From: Zoogloea sp. LCSB751
GTDB taxonomy: Bacteria; Pseudomonadota; Gammaproteobacteria; Burkholderiales; Rhodocyclaceae
NCBI RefSeq assembly: GCF_002028455.1
Contig: NZ_MWUM01000006.1
Span: 211,286-275,285 of the forward strand
Reading direction: 5' to 3'
Length of the DNA: 64,000 bases
The notes under the pieces were generated by a model that had not been told where the DNA came from, searched no databases, and saw only the letters and a program-made list of their open reading frames with translations. A program made the translations under genes and the position numbers. Shown one piece after another: positions 53,743-62,522 of this stretch (within the stretch, counting starts at the first letter, position 1; every line of letters begins with the position of its first letter).

Positions 53743-55953
53743 TCAGCTGCCCTTCTGGTCGCCCTTGAGGCGGTTGATGCGGACCACCTCCGGAATGTTG
53801 CGTATCCCGCGGATGACCTTGGCAAGATGCAGGCGATGGGTCACCTGCACCGTGATGTAGATGGTGGAATAGGCGCCCTGCTCGCCATCGGTGCTGACGT
53901 TCTGGATGTTGCAGTCCTGCTCGGCGATCGCGTTGGCCACCTTGGCCAGCACACCGCGGACGTTCTGGGTGAGCAGGCGCAAAGTCACGTCGAACAGGCG
54001 GTCGGTGGCGGCCTCCCACTCCACATCGATCCAGCGGTCCCGCTCGCTGCGCAGCTTGCGGGCCTGCGGACAGTCGTGCATATGCACTTCCAGCCCCTGC
54101 CCCTTGCGGATGATGCCGACGATGGGATCGCCCGGAATCGGTCGGCAGCAACGCGCCAGCTGGACGGCGACGCCTTCGGTGCCGCGGATCAGGATCGCCC
54201 CGGCGGGCTTGGGCTTGACCACATCGGCGCGGCCGGACTCCATGTCCTGGATCTCGGCGAGGCGCCGCGCGACGATGGCCGGGAGACGCCGCCCGAGGCC
54301 GATGTCGGTCATCAGTTCCTTGCGGTTGTTGAGCGTGAACTCCTTCAGGAAGCGCTCCCACGCAAAGGTGCTGACCTGGCCGAGGGTCAGGCCGTGCAGG
54401 CGCAGGGCCTGGTTGAGCAGGCGCTCGCCGAGGGTCGAGGCTTCTTCCTGCTGGGCGTTCTTCAGGAAGTGGCGGATCTGCGCCCGTGCCTTGCCGGTCC
54501 GCACATAGGACAGCCAGGCCGGGTTGGGGCTGGCGTGGGCGGCGGTGATGATCTCGATCTGATCCCCGTTGTGCAGCTCCGTGCGCAGCGGCATCAGCTC
54601 GCCGTTGATGCGGCCGGCCACGCAGCGGTTGCCGACGTCGGTGTGCACCGCGTAGGCGAAGTCCACCACGGTGGCGCCCCGCGGCAGCGCGAAGATCTTG
54701 CCCTTCGGCGTGAAGGCGTACACCTCGCCCGGAAACAGATCGACCTTGACGTGCTCCAGGAATTCGCTGGAGTCACCGGAGGTGGACTGCAGTTCGAGCA
54801 GGGACTGCAGCCAGCTGTGGGTCTTGTGCTGGAGTTCGGTGAGGGTCTTCTCGTCTTCCTTGTACAGCCAGTGGGAGGCCACGCCGCTCTCGGCGATGTG
54901 ATTCATCTCCTGAGTGCGGATCTGCACTTCCACCGGCGTGCCGAACGGGCCGATCAGGGTGGTATGCAGGGACTGGTAGCCATTCGCCTTGGGAATGGCG
55001 ATGTAGTCCTTGAACTTGCCAGGCACCGGCTTGTACAGCGCATGCAGCGCACCCAAGGCGCGGTAACAGGTCTGCACGTCGGGCACGATGACGCGGAAGC
55101 CGTAGATGTCGAGCACCTGCGAGAAGGTCAGGCGCTTCTCCGCCATCTTGCGGTAAATGCTGTAGAGGTGCTTTTCGCGGCCGCGCACGTCGGCCTGGAT
55201 ATCCCATTGGGGCAGGCGCTCCTCGATCGCCGCGAGGATCTTGCCGACCACTTCACGCCGGTTGCCCCGCGCCGCCAGGATGGCCTTCGACAACACCCGG
55301 TAGCGCATCGGATGGCGATGCTTGAAGGCCAGCTCCTGCAGCTCGCGGTACAGGCTGTTGAGGCCCAGCCGGTTGGCGATCGGCGCGTGGATTTCCTGGG
55401 TTTCGCGGGCAATGCGGCGACGCTTGTCGGGACGCACGCAGTCGAGCGTGCGCATGTTGTGCAGGCGGTCGGCCAGCTTGATGAGGATCACCCGCAGGTC
55501 GCTGGCCATCGCCAGCAGCATCTTGCGGAAGTTTTCCGCCTGGGCTTCTTCGTGGGACTGGAACTCGATCTTGTCGAGCTTCGACACCCCATCCACCAGT
55601 TCCGCCGTGGTCCGCCCGAAGCGCTCGGCGATCTCGGCCTTGGTGATGTGGGTGTCCTCCATCACATCGTGGAGGAGGGCCGCGCACAGGGCCTGGGCGT
55701 CCAGGTTCCAGCCGGCGAGGATCTCGGCGACGGCGACTGGATGGGAAATGTAGGGCTCGCCGCTGATCCGCATCTGCCCCTCATGGGCATCGGCGGAAAA
55801 GTGATAGGCAGCCTCAATGCGCCCCACGTCCTCGGGACGCAGGTAGGCGCTGACGATGTTCTTCAGCCTGCCGAAATCGAGCGGCAGCACACAGGATGCA
55901 GGGGGCTGGAAAACGCCGCTGCCACTGACGGGGACCGGAGCGGCGGATTCCAT
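53743..55953 (-). CDS. spoT: Bifunctional (p)ppGpp synthetase/hydrolase
   Basis: A 736-residue Rel/SpoT enzyme. The hydrolase HD domain is intact (ISHPVAVAEILAG and ALLHDVMEDTHI), the synthetase domain has YRALGALHALYKPVPGKFKDY and NGYQSLHTTLIGPFG, and TGS (VYAFTPKGKIFALPRGATVVDFAYAVHTDVG), a zinc-finger-like stretch and a C-terminal ACT domain (DVTLRLLTQNVRGVLAKVANA) follow. It both makes and removes the alarmone. It is downstream of rpoZ and gmk, the conserved SpoT neighbourhood. Confidence 0.96.
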   Translation of the reverse strand: MESAAPVPVSGSGVFQPPASCVLPLDFGRLKNIVSAYLRPEDVGRIEAAYHFSADAHEGQMRISGEPYISHPVAVAEILAGWNLDAQALCAALLHDVMEDTHITKAEIAERFGRTTAELVDGVSKLDKIEFQSHEEAQAENFRKMLLAMASDLRVILIKLADRLHNMRTLDCVRPDKRRRIARETQEIHAPIANRLGLNSLYRELQELAFKHRHPMRYRVLSKAILAARGNRREVVGKILAAIEERLPQWDIQADVRGREKHLYSIYRKMAEKRLTFSQVLDIYGFRVIVPDVQTCYRALGALHALYKPVPGKFKDYIAIPKANGYQSLHTTLIGPFGTPVEVQIRTQEMNHIAESGVASHWLYKEDEKTLTELQHKTHSWLQSLLELQSTSGDSSEFLEHVKVDLFPGEVYAFTPKGKIFALPRGATVVDFAYAVHTDVGNRCVAGRINGELMPLRTELHNGDQIEIITAAHASPNPAWLSYVRTGKARAQIRHFLKNAQQEEASTLGERLLNQALRLHGLTLGQVSTFAWERFLKEFTLNNRKELMTDIGLGRRLPAIVARRLAEIQDMESGRADVVKPKPAGAILIRGTEGVAVQLARCCRPIPGDPIVGIIRKGQGLEVHMHDCPQARKLRSERDRWIDVEWEAATDRLFDVTLRLLTQNVRGVLAKVANAIAEQDCNIQNVSTDGEQGAYSTIYITVQVTHRLHLAKVIRGIRNIPEVVRINRLKGDQKGS

Positions 55954-55979
55954 GGCATTGCTCTCTGACGGAAAGGCGC

Positions 55980-56195
55980 TCAGGCCTGACCGCGGTTGAG
56001 GACTTCGGTGCCAACCTTGCCGGCAGCGATTTCACGCAGCGCGATCACGGTGGGCTTGTCCTTGTCGTGGCGGTCCAGGTCCACCTGCGGGGTGGCACCG
56101 GCCGTCAGCTGACGGGCACGGTAAGTCGCTGCCAGGGTCAGCTGGAAGCGGTTGGGGATTCTTTTCAGACAGTCGTCGACGGTAACGCGGGCCAT
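55980..56195 (-). CDS. rpoZ: RNA polymerase omega subunit
   Basis: A 71-residue subunit: [29 protein letters not shown] and [16 protein letters not shown] are omega signatures. It starts one base after gmk stops and precedes spoT, with which it works in ppGpp binding to RNA polymerase. Confidence 0.97.
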   Translation of the reverse strand: MARVTVDDCLKRIPNRFQLTLAATYRARQLTAGATPQVDLDRHDKDKPTVIALREIAAGKVGTEVLNRGQA

Positions 56196-56196
56196 A

Positions 56197-56811
56197 TCAA
56201 TCCTGTTCCAGGTAATGGAAAAACTCCGGCTTGCGTGCCTCCTGGTTGGCGTAACGCAGCCGCGAGGCTCGCACCACGGCGACCAGATCATCCAGGGCCG
56301 CAGGCAAGTCTTCGTTGATTATAACGTAGTCGAACTCTGCCACATGGCGCATCTCGCCACGGGCTGCCAGCACACGGCGGGCAATCACATCCTCGCTGTC
56401 GGTGCCGCGACCGCGCAAACGGCGCTCCAGTTCATCCACCGACGGCGGCAGGATGAACACCCCGACCGCCTTCGGGAACACCTTGCGGACCTGCTGGGCG
56501 CCCTGCCAGTCGATCTCCAGCAGGATGTCCTTGCCGGAGCTGATCTGGGATTCCAGCCAGGTCTTGGAGGTCGCGTAATAATTGCTGTGCACCTCGGCCC
56601 ACTCGAGGAACTCGCCCTTGTCGCGCAGCGCGCGGAAGGTCGGCACATCGACGAAATTGTAGTGCTGACCATTCACCTCGCCGGCACGTGGAGCACGGGT
56701 AGTGTAGGACACCGACAGACGGACCAGCGGATCACGCTCCAGCAAGCCACTGACGAGGGTGGTCTTGCCAGCGCCGGACGGCGCGGTGACGATGAACAGG
56801 GTTCCGGGCAT
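56197..56811 (-). CDS. gmk: Guanylate kinase
   Basis: A 204-residue P-loop kinase converting GMP to [20 protein letters not shown] is Walker [23 protein letters not shown] binds [20 protein letters not shown] is Walker B. It starts nine bases after yicC ends and precedes rpoZ. Confidence 0.98.
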   Translation of the reverse strand: MPGTLFIVTAPSGAGKTTLVSGLLERDPLVRLSVSYTTRAPRAGEVNGQHYNFVDVPTFRALRDKGEFLEWAEVHSNYYATSKTWLESQISSGKDILLEIDWQGAQQVRKVFPKAVGVFILPPSVDELERRLRGRGTDSEDVIARRVLAARGEMRHVAEFDYVIINEDLPAALDDLVAVVRASRLRYANQEARKPEFFHYLEQD

Positions 56812-56820
56812 GCTCGCTCC

Positions 56821-57687
56821 TTACTCGATGTTCTGCACCTGCTCGCGCATCTGCTCGATGGCCAGCTTGAGCTCGACGGCAATCGCGGTCATGTCGGCAG
56901 CCATCGCCTTGGAGCCGAGAGTGTTGGCCTCGCGGTTGAGCTCCTGCATCAGGAAGTCCAGGCGCTTACCGGCCGCACCACCGGCTTTGAGAATGCGCTC
57001 GACTTCATCCAGGTGAGTGCTGAGGCGGGACAGTTCCTCGGCCACATCGACACGCTGCGCGAACAGGCCGACTTCCAGGCGGATGCGGTCGTCGTCGAGG
57101 GTCGCCGCCGCATCGCGCAGGCGGGTGGCGAGCTTTTCCTGGTACTCGGCGACCAGCGCCGGCACCCGCGGCTGTACCGTGGCAACCAGGCCCCGCATGT
57201 GGGCGATGCGCCCGCGGATCATCTCGGCCAGCTTCTCGCCCTCGCGCCGGCGGGTGGCGATCAGCTCATCCAGCGCCGCGGCGATGGTCGCCGCAATCTC
57301 AGGCTGCAGCGCCTCGAAAGTGACGCCGTCATCGGCCAGGATCCCAGGCCAACGCAGCACCTCGGCCACCGACAAGGGCGCAGCCTGCGGCAACTCGGCC
57401 TGCACCGCCGCCTGGGCGGTCTTCAGCTGGGTCAGCAGCACGCTGTTGATCGCAAGGTCCCGAGGTGCGCTATCCTTCGCCTGCAAATTGAAACGGCATT
57501 CGACCTTACCCCGCCTCAGCTTGGCGGTGATGGCTTCACGCAGCATCGGCTCGGCCTGCCGCAGATCATCGTTGATCCGGAAGGCAAGATCGAGATAGCG
57601 GGAATTGACGCTGCGCAATTCCAGGTGCAGGGCGACGCGGCCCAGGTCGCGGGCCTGGACGGCATAACCCGTCATGCTGTGGATCAT
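56821..57687 (-). CDS. YicC family endoribonuclease
   Basis: A 288-residue protein: MIHSMTGYAVQARDLG at the start and LDFLMQELNREANTLGSKA near the end are the hallmarks of YicC/YloC. E. coli YicC is an endoribonuclease involved in small-RNA turnover (established). It is the first gene of yicC-gmk-rpoZ-spoT. The 86-base divergent region to the protein kinase gene holds the promoters. Confidence 0.94.
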   Translation of the reverse strand: MIHSMTGYAVQARDLGRVALHLELRSVNSRYLDLAFRINDDLRQAEPMLREAITAKLRRGKVECRFNLQAKDSAPRDLAINSVLLTQLKTAQAAVQAELPQAAPLSVAEVLRWPGILADDGVTFEALQPEIAATIAAALDELIATRRREGEKLAEMIRGRIAHMRGLVATVQPRVPALVAEYQEKLATRLRDAAATLDDDRIRLEVGLFAQRVDVAEELSRLSTHLDEVERILKAGGAAGKRLDFLMQELNREANTLGSKAMAADMTAIAVELKLAIEQMREQVQNIE

Positions 57688-57773
57688 CGTGTTTTTCCCG
57701 AGATAGCGCGGCGAAGCGAAGCTAAACTAGCGCCTTCGACCGCCACAAAAGACGAAGTGTAGCGCCCTGCCCG

Positions 57774-58724
57774 ATGGCCACTCAACAAAACTGCGCCCTG
57801 CCGTCCGGATTCCAGCTCGACCACTACCGGGTCGAGCGCCAACTGTCCCTGGGCGGCTTCTCCATCGTATACCTGGCCTACGACCAGGATGGGACGCCTG
57901 TCGCCATCAAGGAATACCTGCCCAACTCCCTCGCACTGCGAGCCGAGGGCGAGGTCACGCCGCACGTCACCGAAGCCCATCAGGGCGCCTTCCGCTACGG
58001 CATGAAGTGCTTCTTCGAGGAAGGCCGGGCCCTGGCCAAGCTGGTGCACCCCAACGTGGTGCGAGTGCTCAACTTCTTCCGCGCCAACGGCACCGTCTAC
58101 ATGGTGATGCAGTTCGAGCGCGGGCGGACTCTCCACGACTACGTCCAGAAGAACAAGGGCAACGTCCGCGAGCGCTTCATCCGCGGCGTGTTCACGCGCA
58201 TGCTCAACGGCCTGCGCGAAGTCCACGCCCACAAGCTGCTGCATCTGGACATCAAGCCGTCCAACATCTATCTGCGCGCCGACGGCACGCCGGTACTGCT
58301 CGATTTCGGCGCGGCCCGCCAGACCCTGATGTCCGACACGCCGATCCTGAAGCCCATGTACACGCCCGGCTTCGCATCGCCGGAGCAATTCACCAACCGG
58401 GATGCCCTCGGTCCGTGGAGCGACATCTACAGCGTCGGCGCCAGCATGTATGCCTGTCTGGCCGGCACCTCTCCTCAGCGCTCCGACGAGCGCCTCAAGC
58501 ACGACACCATGGTGCCCGCCACCAAGGCCTGGGCCGGACAGTATTCGCCCCACTTTCTGGCCACCGTCGACTGGTGCCTGCAGCTCGACCCGCTGAAACG
58601 CCCGCAAAGCTGTTTCGCCCTTCAGAAGGTGCTCGCCCAGCGTCATCGGGAAGCCCCTCCGCAACAGAAATCCTGGCTCGAAGGGCTGGGTACAAGACTA
58701 AGAACAATGATAGGCCGCTCATGA
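57774..58724 (+). CDS. Serine/threonine protein kinase
   Basis: A 316-residue Hanks-type kinase without a membrane segment. It has the glycine loop LGGFSIVY, K46 in VAIKEY, catalytic D159 in HLDIKPSNIYL (HLD in place of HRD), D177 in DFGAARQ, and SPEQF in place of APE. PP2C-type phosphatase follows with an ATGA overlap, so the two make a reversible phosphorylation pair. Targets are not visible in the window. Confidence 0.92.
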   Translation: MATQQNCALPSGFQLDHYRVERQLSLGGFSIVYLAYDQDGTPVAIKEYLPNSLALRAEGEVTPHVTEAHQGAFRYGMKCFFEEGRALAKLVHPNVVRVLNFFRANGTVYMVMQFERGRTLHDYVQKNKGNVRERFIRGVFTRMLNGLREVHAHKLLHLDIKPSNIYLRADGTPVLLDFGAARQTLMSDTPILKPMYTPGFASPEQFTNRDALGPWSDIYSVGASMYACLAGTSPQRSDERLKHDTMVPATKAWAGQYSPHFLATVDWCLQLDPLKRPQSCFALQKVLAQRHREAPPQQKSWLEGLGTRLRTMIGRS

Positions 58725-59629
58725 GATTCACGATTTTCCAGGAGAGCCGGGTCGGCAAGCGCCGTACCAACCAGGACCGGGTTGCCTACTCCTACACCCG
58801 GGACGCGCTGCTGATGCTGCTCGCCGACGGCATGGGCGGGCACCTCTACGGCGAGCTGGCGGCGCAGATCTCGGTCCAGTTCATCGCCCAGTCCTTCCAG
58901 CAGGAAGCCAAGCCCAAGGTCACCGACCCGGTGCTGTTCCTGTCGCGGGTGCTCAGCAACGCCCACCACGCGATCCTCGACTACGCTTTCGACAAGCACC
59001 TGTCGGACATCCCGCGCACGACCATCGTGGCCTGCCTGATCCAGGACGGCATCGCCCACTGGGCCCATGCCGGCGACTCCCGCCTGTACCTGATCCGCAA
59101 GGGCCGCCTGATCACCCAGACCCGCGACCACTCCCGTGTCCAGCTGATGCTCGACCAGGGCCTGCTGGATGCCGAGAGCGCCGCCGTGCATCCGGGCCGC
59201 AATCGCATCTTCTCCTGTCTGGGCGGCAGCCACCCGCCGCAGATCGAGTTCTCCCGCGGCGTTCCCCTCGGCAATGGCGACGTGATCGCCATGTGCTCCG
59301 ACGGCGTCTGGGGCCCCCTCGACACCGACACGCTGGTGAAGGGGCTCTCCGACGGCAAGGTCATGAACAGCGTGCCGCGCATCATGAACGAAGCAGAAGA
59401 GCTCGGCGGCGCCCAGTGCGACAACATGTCCCTGATCGCCATGACCTGGCACGACGACCACCTGGGCGACATCCCCGACACGGTATCCACCCGCACCATG
59501 CCCTTCGATGCCGTCACCACGCAGATGGAGGGCTTCGGACGCGGCAAGCGCGACCAGGAAGACCTCAGCGAAGACGAAATCGAACGCGCCATCCGCGAAA
59601 TCAACGCAGCCATCCACAAATTCAAATGA
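58721..59629 (+). CDS. PP2C-family protein phosphatase
   Basis: A 302-residue metal-dependent phosphatase. Motifs: RRTNQDRV (D19), LLADGMGGHLYGE (D36), WAHAGDSRLYLIRKG, MCSDGVWG and CDNMSLIAM. The C-terminal 50 residues are acidic and helical and are not part of the core fold. It is coupled to the upstream kinase. A terminator-like hairpin follows. Confidence 0.92.
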   Translation: MRFTIFQESRVGKRRTNQDRVAYSYTRDALLMLLADGMGGHLYGELAAQISVQFIAQSFQQEAKPKVTDPVLFLSRVLSNAHHAILDYAFDKHLSDIPRTTIVACLIQDGIAHWAHAGDSRLYLIRKGRLITQTRDHSRVQLMLDQGLLDAESAAVHPGRNRIFSCLGGSHPPQIEFSRGVPLGNGDVIAMCSDGVWGPLDTDTLVKGLSDGKVMNSVPRIMNEAEELGGAQCDNMSLIAMTWHDDHLGDIPDTVSTRTMPFDAVTTQMEGFGRGKRDQEDLSEDEIERAIREINAAIHKFK

Positions 59630-59635
59630 TGTATC

Positions 59636-59657
59636 AGGCGACCCCATGCGGTCGCCT
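59636..59657 (+). terminator. Terminator-like hairpin after the phosphatase gene
   Basis: AGGCGACC (59636-59643) and GGTCGCCT (59650-59657) form a perfect 8-bp stem with a 6-base loop; GTTTTC comes ten bases later. Confidence 0.6.
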
Positions 59658-59738
59658 GAACTCATTGTTTTCAGTAGCTTATTCAAAAACACCGCATCAG
59701 GTCATTTCATCCAATACCACCCAAGCGCGTACAATCTG

Positions 59739-59759
59739 TGTAGCTAGGTTTGTAGCTAG
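59739..59759. repeat. Direct repeat TGTAGCTAG upstream of the integrase
   Basis: TGTAGCTAG occurs at 59739-59747 and 59751-59759. Its place, just before an integrase gene at the edge of an integrated element, suggests arm-type or core attachment sites (inference). A TACAAT element at 59730 may be the integrase promoter. Confidence 0.5.
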
Positions 59760-59785
59760 CGATTAGAAGTTCCCTAGGGGATGGC

Positions 59786-61057
59786 ATGGGCAAGCTGACC
59801 GATATCGAACTCCGGAAGTGGATCAAGGCAGGGGCGCCCGTCGTCAAGTCCGACGGCGGCGGCCTGTACTTCACCATGTCGGTCAGCCAGGCCAGGGAAC
59901 GGGCCGGCTCGTGGATTGTTCGCTACCGCTTCGACGGCAAGGGCCGCGAACTCACCCTGGGGCGCTACCCGGAAATCACCCTGGCCGTTGCCCGCGGCCT
60001 GGCAATGGAAGCGCGGGCCAAGATCCAGCAAGGGACCGACGTCGCCCGCGAGAAGCAGCAGATCCGCATCGAGCGGGCGGCAGCACGATCCTTCCGGGAA
60101 CTCGCCAACGACTACATGGCGAAGAACTTCCCACGCCTGGCAGAGAGCACCGTCAAACAGCGCCGCCGCTACATCGAGGGGCCGATTGCCGCCAAGCTCG
60201 GGGCCATCCCGGCCAGGGAAGTGACCACCGCCGACGTGGTATCGCTACTGGAAAGCACCGGGAGCAAGTCGGCCAACGTGGCCGAGATGGTCTATTCCGC
60301 CGTCTCCGAGATCTTCAAGCACGGCCTGGCGCGCCACGTAGTCACTGCAAACCCCTGCGTGGGCATTTCCGTCTCGGCCATCTGCGGCCGTCCCGAGCCC
60401 CGCCGCCTGCGCCTGAAACTGACCGAAGCCGAATTGAGGTCGATGCTGCCGGCCTTGCCTGTCATCGGAGAGCAGAACGCCTTGGCGGTGAAGATCCTGC
60501 TGGTGACCTGCACACGCATCGGCGAACTGACACGGGCCGAATGGTCGGATGTGGATCTGGATCGCGCCGAATGGTTCGTACCCGACGAGAACAGCAAGAA
60601 CGGCCAGGGCATCGTGATCCCCCTGCCCCCCAGCACCGTCGAATGGTTCCGGGCTCTGCAGCCCTTCGCCTGCGGTTCCCGCTACGTGCTGCCAGCCCGC
60701 CAGCAGCGCCGGAAGCGTGCCGGCGAGGAAACACATTTCGAGCAGCGCACCATGAACGCCATGCTGCACAAGCTGTGCGACCACCTCGGCGACAAGGTGC
60801 GCCGCTTCACCCCGCACGACCTGCGGAGCACCGCCCGCAGCCACCTGGCCGCCTTGGGCGTACCGATCCTGGTGGCTGAACGCTGCCTGAACCACTCCCT
60901 GGGCGGACTGGTGGCGGTGTATGACCAGCACGATTACCTGACGGAACGCCGCGCGGCACTCGAACTGTGGGCGTCCTTCCTGCTCGCCTGCGAGCAAGGA
61001 CGGGAATGGGCTTCCCCTGGCGGCAAGGTGGTCCCTCTGCGGGGTCGCGCCGCATGA
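59786..61057 (+). CDS. Tyrosine integrase of an integrated element
   Basis: A 423-residue P4-type integrase. The N-terminal DUF4102 arm-binding domain (about 1-90; GGLYFTMSVSQARERAGSWIVRYRFDGKGRELTLGRYPEITLAVAR) is followed by a SAM-like core-binding domain (about 100-200) and the catalytic domain with R244 (CTRIGELTRAEW), H344 and R347 (HDLRST), H near RCLNHSLGG and the nucleophile Y379. AGGGGA lies five bases before the ATG. All catalytic residues are present, so it should be active. Such enzymes usually target tRNA genes, but none is seen next to it. Confidence 0.95.
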   Translation: MGKLTDIELRKWIKAGAPVVKSDGGGLYFTMSVSQARERAGSWIVRYRFDGKGRELTLGRYPEITLAVARGLAMEARAKIQQGTDVAREKQQIRIERAAARSFRELANDYMAKNFPRLAESTVKQRRRYIEGPIAAKLGAIPAREVTTADVVSLLESTGSKSANVAEMVYSAVSEIFKHGLARHVVTANPCVGISVSAICGRPEPRRLRLKLTEAELRSMLPALPVIGEQNALAVKILLVTCTRIGELTRAEWSDVDLDRAEWFVPDENSKNGQGIVIPLPPSTVEWFRALQPFACGSRYVLPARQQRRKRAGEETHFEQRTMNAMLHKLCDHLGDKVRRFTPHDLRSTARSHLAALGVPILVAERCLNHSLGGLVAVYDQHDYLTERRAALELWASFLLACEQGREWASPGGKVVPLRGRAA

Positions 61058-61170
61058 CCTGAAGATCAACCGAGCAGCACGCCGCGCCTACCTCGACGGG
61101 GGGAACACCGGGCACCTTCACCCGGCCGGCGCGGCCCCTTTCATTGAAGGGCGCGGGAAGGAGCGCGACG

Positions 61171-61773
61171 ATGAACGATGACGAGTTCAGCGAACCATCG
61201 GCGAACGATGTGTTCGGGCATAGCGGCACAGCGTTTGACACGATGAGGATTTTCAGCTTTGAGGAAGCTGCACGTGCGCTTGTGCATGACATCACAGGGA
61301 AATATGTGCCACCACTTGAGAACGCTCTTACCCCCTTGGGCGCCGTCTACATAGACTGGAAAAATCGCCTGGAAGACGCAGCGCAGGATACTGATCCGCG
61401 GTTCGCTCTTCATTACACCAAGTATTCAGACGATCAGAGGTTTTATATCCAGCGGGACCACCTGAGGGATTGGTGCCTCAGGCATGACATGACGCCGAAG
61501 TTTCTCAATCCCAAGCAAGCCTCAACATTCCCCGTTACGTTTGAGCTTGCTGTGCCTGGGTACGAACTAACAAATGAACTGCAGGTGATGATCGAGGCAA
61601 TCAAGCAGTTCTGGGTGAATGCGGATCGCTCCAAACCACCTAAGGGAGATGGCGAAATCATCCCTTGGGTTCGGGAGCGGGTTGATTCTGACAAGAAGGC
61701 AGAGGCCATTGATCTGCTTATCAGACCTAAATGGGCAAGGGCCGGCGGCAACAAGAAACAGTCAAAGGGGTAA
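61171..61773 (+). CDS. Unknown protein of the integrated element
   Basis: I do not recognise this 200-residue protein. It is soluble, with an acidic start (NDDEFSEPSAND), a WKNRLEDAAQDTDPRF helix, an RFYIQRDHLRDWCLRHDMTPKFL segment and a basic end (RAGGNKKQSKG). AAGGAG precedes the ATG at 61171 by eight bases, which favours it over a TTG nine codons upstream. Its DNA is clearly less GC-rich than the neighbouring integrase, a sign of separate origin. Genes of this kind, next to integrases, are common in genomic islands; the function is open. Confidence 0.7.
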   Translation: MNDDEFSEPSANDVFGHSGTAFDTMRIFSFEEAARALVHDITGKYVPPLENALTPLGAVYIDWKNRLEDAAQDTDPRFALHYTKYSDDQRFYIQRDHLRDWCLRHDMTPKFLNPKQASTFPVTFELAVPGYELTNELQVMIEAIKQFWVNADRSKPPKGDGEIIPWVRERVDSDKKAEAIDLLIRPKWARAGGNKKQSKG

Positions 61774-61938
61774 GCCCCTGAAAGCCTTTGTTGGCGCGGG
61801 TTTTGAAGGATTTCCGGCAACCCTTTAACCCCCTTCTCTTCATCCCTTTGACCCGTTACAGGGGTCTGTCGGCTTCTTACGCTGCTTCGTATCGCGGGAC
61901 TTCACCGCGCAACAAGCAGCGACACAGGAGCCGATAGA

Positions 61939-62205
61939 ATGAACAACTCCCCCCTTCTCAAGACCCCCTCTCAGGCCGGCCCCGCCGCCCCCATCCCTGA
62001 CGCGCTCCGCCACTTCGACGCCCTGCCGGATGCTGCAAACGTGCGCCTGCCGGTGGTGGCCGCCCTCTTCGCCTGCTCTCCCGTCACTGTTTGGCGCCGG
62101 GTCAAAAAAGGCACGTTGCCAGCCGGCCGAAAGCTCTCCGAAGGCGTAACCGCTTGGAACGTCGGTGAATTGCGCAAGGTACTGAAGGGGGATGCATGGC
62201 AATGA
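61939..62205 (+). CDS. AlpA/MerR-like DNA-binding protein
   Basis: An 88-residue protein with one helix-turn-helix at about 38-65 (VVAALFACSPVTVWRRVKKGTLP), followed by WNVGELRKVL. This is the pattern of AlpA-type regulators and excisionases of P4-like elements. It lies between the integrase and the primase, as in such elements. It may control integrase expression or act in excision (inference). Confidence 0.75.
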   Translation: MNNSPLLKTPSQAGPAAPIPDALRHFDALPDAANVRLPVVAALFACSPVTVWRRVKKGTLPAGRKLSEGVTAWNVGELRKVLKGDAWQ

Positions 62206-62519
62206 GCGCCGCCAAATCCTCTCAAGCAGCCTCCTTCGCCAAGGATCTGCAGGAAGCCCGTTGCCTGCTGGCGCCAGTGTTCGGCGAGGCCTATTGCACC
62301 AAGCGCCCTTGGATGCTGCTACTCGCAGCGGTATGGATTGCAGTGAACCGCCTGCAGCACCAGGAGCCTGAAGCGCCCTCGATCTCCAGCGATGACTGGC
62401 GGACCAGCAATTCCGCCTTGGAAGCCAAAGCAACGGCCCTCAGCCTTCCTTCTCGCCCCGGCGAAACTTGGGAGAAGTGGCGTGATCGTGTCGCTCAAAA
62501 GCTGGGCGGGCGGGGCTGA
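62196..62519 (+). CDS. Small unknown protein of the integrated element
   Basis: A 107-residue protein of unknown function, with a possible hydrophobic patch (MLLLAAVWIAVNRL) and WEKWRDRVAQKLG at the end. AAGGGGG precedes it. Starts at 62196 or 62202 are both possible; the latter overlaps the AlpA-like stop as ATGA. It ends three bases before the primase start, so it is coupled to it. Confidence 0.65.
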   Translation: MAMSAAKSSQAASFAKDLQEARCLLAPVFGEAYCTKRPWMLLLAAVWIAVNRLQHQEPEAPSISSDDWRTSNSALEAKATALSLPSRPGETWEKWRDRVAQKLGGRG

Positions 62520-62522
62520 TAA

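Noticed and set aside
59630..59785. tRNA gene as integration target
   Set aside because: No cloverleaf, anticodon stem or CCA end could be drawn; only the hairpin and TGTAGCTAG repeats are seen.
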